A DNA stretch of 15,843 nucleotides from Deltaproteobacteria bacterium (GTDB taxonomy: Bacteria; Desulfobacterota; Desulfobacteria; Desulfobacterales; JAFDCJ01), in the NCBI GenBank assembly GCA_024277475.1, contig JAJRVC010000241.1, positions 1 to 15,843 on the forward strand. The letters run 5' to 3'. Positions 13,819 through 15,843 of this stretch are shown here, piece by piece. Numbering within the stretch: position 1 is the stretch's first letter; each line of letters begins with the position of its first letter. The translations under genes were made by a program, and so were the position numbers. A model generated the notes under the pieces. That model had not been told where the DNA came from and did not search any database. It saw only the letters and a program-made list of their open reading frames with translations.

Positions 13819-15765
13819 ATGGACTCTCATTCTCAAAAAATGTCAACATCTCTCACACACGCATGGCTGATACAGCTCGGTGGATTAATAGGTGTCCTTT
13901 GGGTGCTAATGCATGTCTGGGCTGCCTGGCGGTTACCCTTTTCGCTAGATAAGCTGAAAATAATACATCTTGGTGTTGCAGGCTTTCTATTGTTTATACA
14001 AGGTGCGCTGAAAGCTAAGACGTCTTTTATATATAAACTATGGCTTCTTATGTCATTGGCCATTTTAGCAACGGCAGTTTTCTTTTTTGCGGATTACTTC
14101 AATATGGTGGAAAGGGTGGGGATGCCCTCTATGGGGGATTTGATAGCCGGTAGTTTTTTGGTTTTGTTGGTACTGCTGGTCACTTGGATATCTTGGCGCT
14201 GGGTGATTCCCGCTTTAGTTATAGGCGCTATGCTGTATGCTTTGTATGGCAATTATTTGGGAGGCGTTTTATACCATGGTGGCATAGATTTACCCCGTCT
14301 CATAGGTTATAGCAGCACTTATTTCATGGGTACACTTGGCTCATTAACAGGTCTGTCGGCAAATTTGATCATTCATTTTTTGCTCTTCGGTGCTTTGCTA
14401 CAGGCTGCTGGCGGGGGACAACTTATTGAGAAGATAAGTCTTATAGTAGGCTCGCGCTTCCGTTCAGGTACGGCTCAAACGGCGGTCGTTTCTAGCAGCA
14501 TGATGGGAATGGTGTCAGGGTCTATTCCGGCCAACGTGGCCATAACCGGGGCATTTACAATCCCCTTGATGATCCGGCGAGGTTACAGTCGCGAATTCGC
14601 CGGGGCAGTGGAGACTGTAGCCTCAGCAGGAGGCCAAATCACACCACCCATCATGAGTATTGTTGCCTTTTTAATCGTAGGACTCACGGGTATCCCTTAC
14701 GCTCAAATTGTCATCGCCGCCGCACTACCTGCTTTAGTTTTTTATCTAAGCATTTCTTTTACGGCGATGGTGCATACCAAGAGACTTAAGCCAGTTTCAG
14801 ATCAAAAAACGCTTAAAAAAAATGGAATTAAATTTCAAGAAATTATGAAGGAGCATGGCCACCTTTTAATACCCGTGGTGATTCTAACTTGGCGCATTCT
14901 TATCGGCGAGACTCCTGCCAGAGCTGTGTTTTACGCAAATTTATCTTTGGTAGGATTGGGTCTGTTTCGTGCCACACTTGGGGGCATAACCGGAATCAAG
15001 CAGCGTTGGATAAATTTTGGGCGGCAGGTCTATAACGGCTTGGCTAAATGCGCCGTCGAAGCAGCCAAATTGGCAGTAGTTTTAGGCAGTATCGGTATCG
15101 TCATGGAAATCTTTACGGTTACCGGATTCGGACAACGTTTGAGTTATTCGATAGTTGCCATGGCCGGTGACGGCAGCACCCTGATATTAAGCTTTTTGGT
15201 AGCTGTTTTGGTTCTTTTTTTCGGCATGGGTATGCCTTCAGCCGGAGCTTATTTAGTGGCAGTACTCCTCACTGCACCGGCAATGATAACGCTGGGTTTT
15301 CCTGTGCTTTCAGTACATATGTTTGTCTTCTATTTTGCTATGCTTTCATCCTTAACTCCCCCTGTTTGCTTAGGGGTATTGGTGGCCATTAGCATATCCG
15401 GGGGGAATTTTATGGGCACGACCTTAACGTCCATGCGTCTTGCCCTGCCTGGCTTCTTGATGCCCTTTTTTTTCTTGTACAAACCGGCGATGTTAGGATT
15501 GGGATCGAATCCTTTGGGGGCTTTAGAGGTCAATCTTCTTCTGTTAATTTGCTTGTTTGGCATATCGATTTTTTTTGAGGGCTATCTGGTTGACAAGGTG
15601 GGAAAACTCGCAAGGGCGGCTTTTTTAATCGGTTCTATGATGGTACTGACTCCCGGCATGACATTAAGCTGGATAGGGGCAACCATAGTACTAGCTACAG
15701 GTTTGTTACATCTGATTATAAAAGTACGGCAAGGCTACGTTGTCACAGCCAGAGAGGGGAACTAA
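13819..15765 (+). CDS. TRAP transporter fused permease (DctQM, 4TM/12TM type)
   Basis: This 648-residue inner-membrane protein is strongly hydrophobic, with around 16-18 membrane segments. The first ~150 residues form the small DctQ-like part, starting with a segment near 15-38. The large DctM-like part carries family landmarks: GVLYHGGIDLPRLIGYSS, SSSMMGMVSGSIPANVAITGAFTIPLM, ETVASAGGQITPPIM, FFGMGMPSAGAYLVAVLLTAPA and SSLTPPVCLGVLVAISI. The QITPP and LTPPV motifs are the paired substrate/Na-site loops of DctM. A GGAG site lies about 10 nt before the ATG. It works with the TAXI protein upstream as a sodium- or proton-driven importer. The length matches other TAXI-linked fusions. Confidence 0.93.
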   Translation: MDSHSQKMSTSLTHAWLIQLGGLIGVLWVLMHVWAAWRLPFSLDKLKIIHLGVAGFLLFIQGALKAKTSFIYKLWLLMSLAILATAVFFFADYFNMVERVGMPSMGDLIAGSFLVLLVLLVTWISWRWVIPALVIGAMLYALYGNYLGGVLYHGGIDLPRLIGYSSTYFMGTLGSLTGLSANLIIHFLLFGALLQAAGGGQLIEKISLIVGSRFRSGTAQTAVVSSSMMGMVSGSIPANVAITGAFTIPLMIRRGYSREFAGAVETVASAGGQITPPIMSIVAFLIVGLTGIPYAQIVIAAALPALVFYLSISFTAMVHTKRLKPVSDQKTLKKNGIKFQEIMKEHGHLLIPVVILTWRILIGETPARAVFYANLSLVGLGLFRATLGGITGIKQRWINFGRQVYNGLAKCAVEAAKLAVVLGSIGIVMEIFTVTGFGQRLSYSIVAMAGDGSTLILSFLVAVLVLFFGMGMPSAGAYLVAVLLTAPAMITLGFPVLSVHMFVFYFAMLSSLTPPVCLGVLVAISISGGNFMGTTLTSMRLALPGFLMPFFFLYKPAMLGLGSNPLGALEVNLLLLICLFGISIFFEGYLVDKVGKLARAAFLIGSMMVLTPGMTLSWIGATIVLATGLLHLIIKVRQGYVVTAREGN

Positions 15766-15766
15766 G

Positions 15767-15843
15767 ATGCAGAAATTGTATTTTATAGGATCAGGTGAGC
15801 CAACCCCCACTACAGTATCCTGCGGCACGTGTTATGTGTTGCA
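15767..15843 (+). CDS. Probable MBL-fold metallohydrolase, N-terminal fragment (cut by window edge)
   Basis: An ATG two bases after the permease stop codon, preceded by GAGGGGA at about 7 nt, opens a frame of 25 codons to the window end. It reads MQKLYFIGSGEPTPT and continues with a CGTCYVL strand. The LGSGEPTPTPERFGSAYVL-like beginning is typical of metallo-beta-lactamase-fold hydrolases related to RNase Z. The metal-binding HxHxDH motif would lie outside the window. The tight spacing suggests it is co-transcribed with the TRAP genes, so it may act on the imported compound. Confidence 0.6.
   Translation, partial: MQKLYFIGSGEPTPTTVSCGTCYVL

Overview
The window looks like a chromosomal piece of an anaerobic Gram-negative bacterium. 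A sulfate-reducing deltaproteobacterium (Desulfobacterota, Desulfobacteraceae-like) fits best. The reasons are the [4Fe-4S]-rich PreTA enzyme, a TAXI-type TRAP transporter, a RAYT-type transposase remnant with GGGGTCAAA/TTTGACCCC ends, and intergenic GAACC-rich repeats. The assignment is an inference from gene content and remembered repeat style, not from a phylogenetic marker.

Positions 1-10028 hold a reductive pyrimidine (or cyclic ureide) catabolic locus. On the minus strand are an ABC importer of the BmpA/Nup nucleoside type (ATPase at 798-2420, then a permease that begins with GTG at 801 and runs off the left edge) and a nitrilase-fold beta-ureidopropionase (2720-3592). Divergently on the plus strand lies preT-preA-hydA (3859-7982): an NAD(P)H-linked dihydropyrimidine dehydrogenase of two subunits followed by a dihydropyrimidinase/hydantoinase. 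A second, unrelated carbamoyl-amide hydrolase of the M20 family sits at 8781-10028 on the minus strand. Together they could import a nucleobase or nucleoside, reduce the ring (PreTA), open it (HydA) and release CO2, ammonia and beta-alanine (nitrilase-type and/or M20-type carbamoylase). A vapBC toxin-antitoxin pair (7991-8658) is lodged between hydA and the M20 gene, next to a perfect 36-bp palindrome.

Positions 10029-12713 are repeat-rich. A THUMP-domain RNA methyltransferase (10473-11660) is bracketed by two pairs of repeats in the order A-B-gene-B-A. Further right is a 235-bp remnant of a REP-associated (Y1) transposase with 12-bp perfect terminal inverted repeats.

Positions 12714-15843 are more AT-rich. 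They carry a TRAP transporter operon of the TAXI type: a binding protein, a fused DctQM permease, and the start of an MBL-fold hydrolase gene cut by the right edge. A good sigma70-like promoter precedes it, overlapping or adjoining a small TGTCTGACA palindrome. The transported substrate cannot be told from the sequence.
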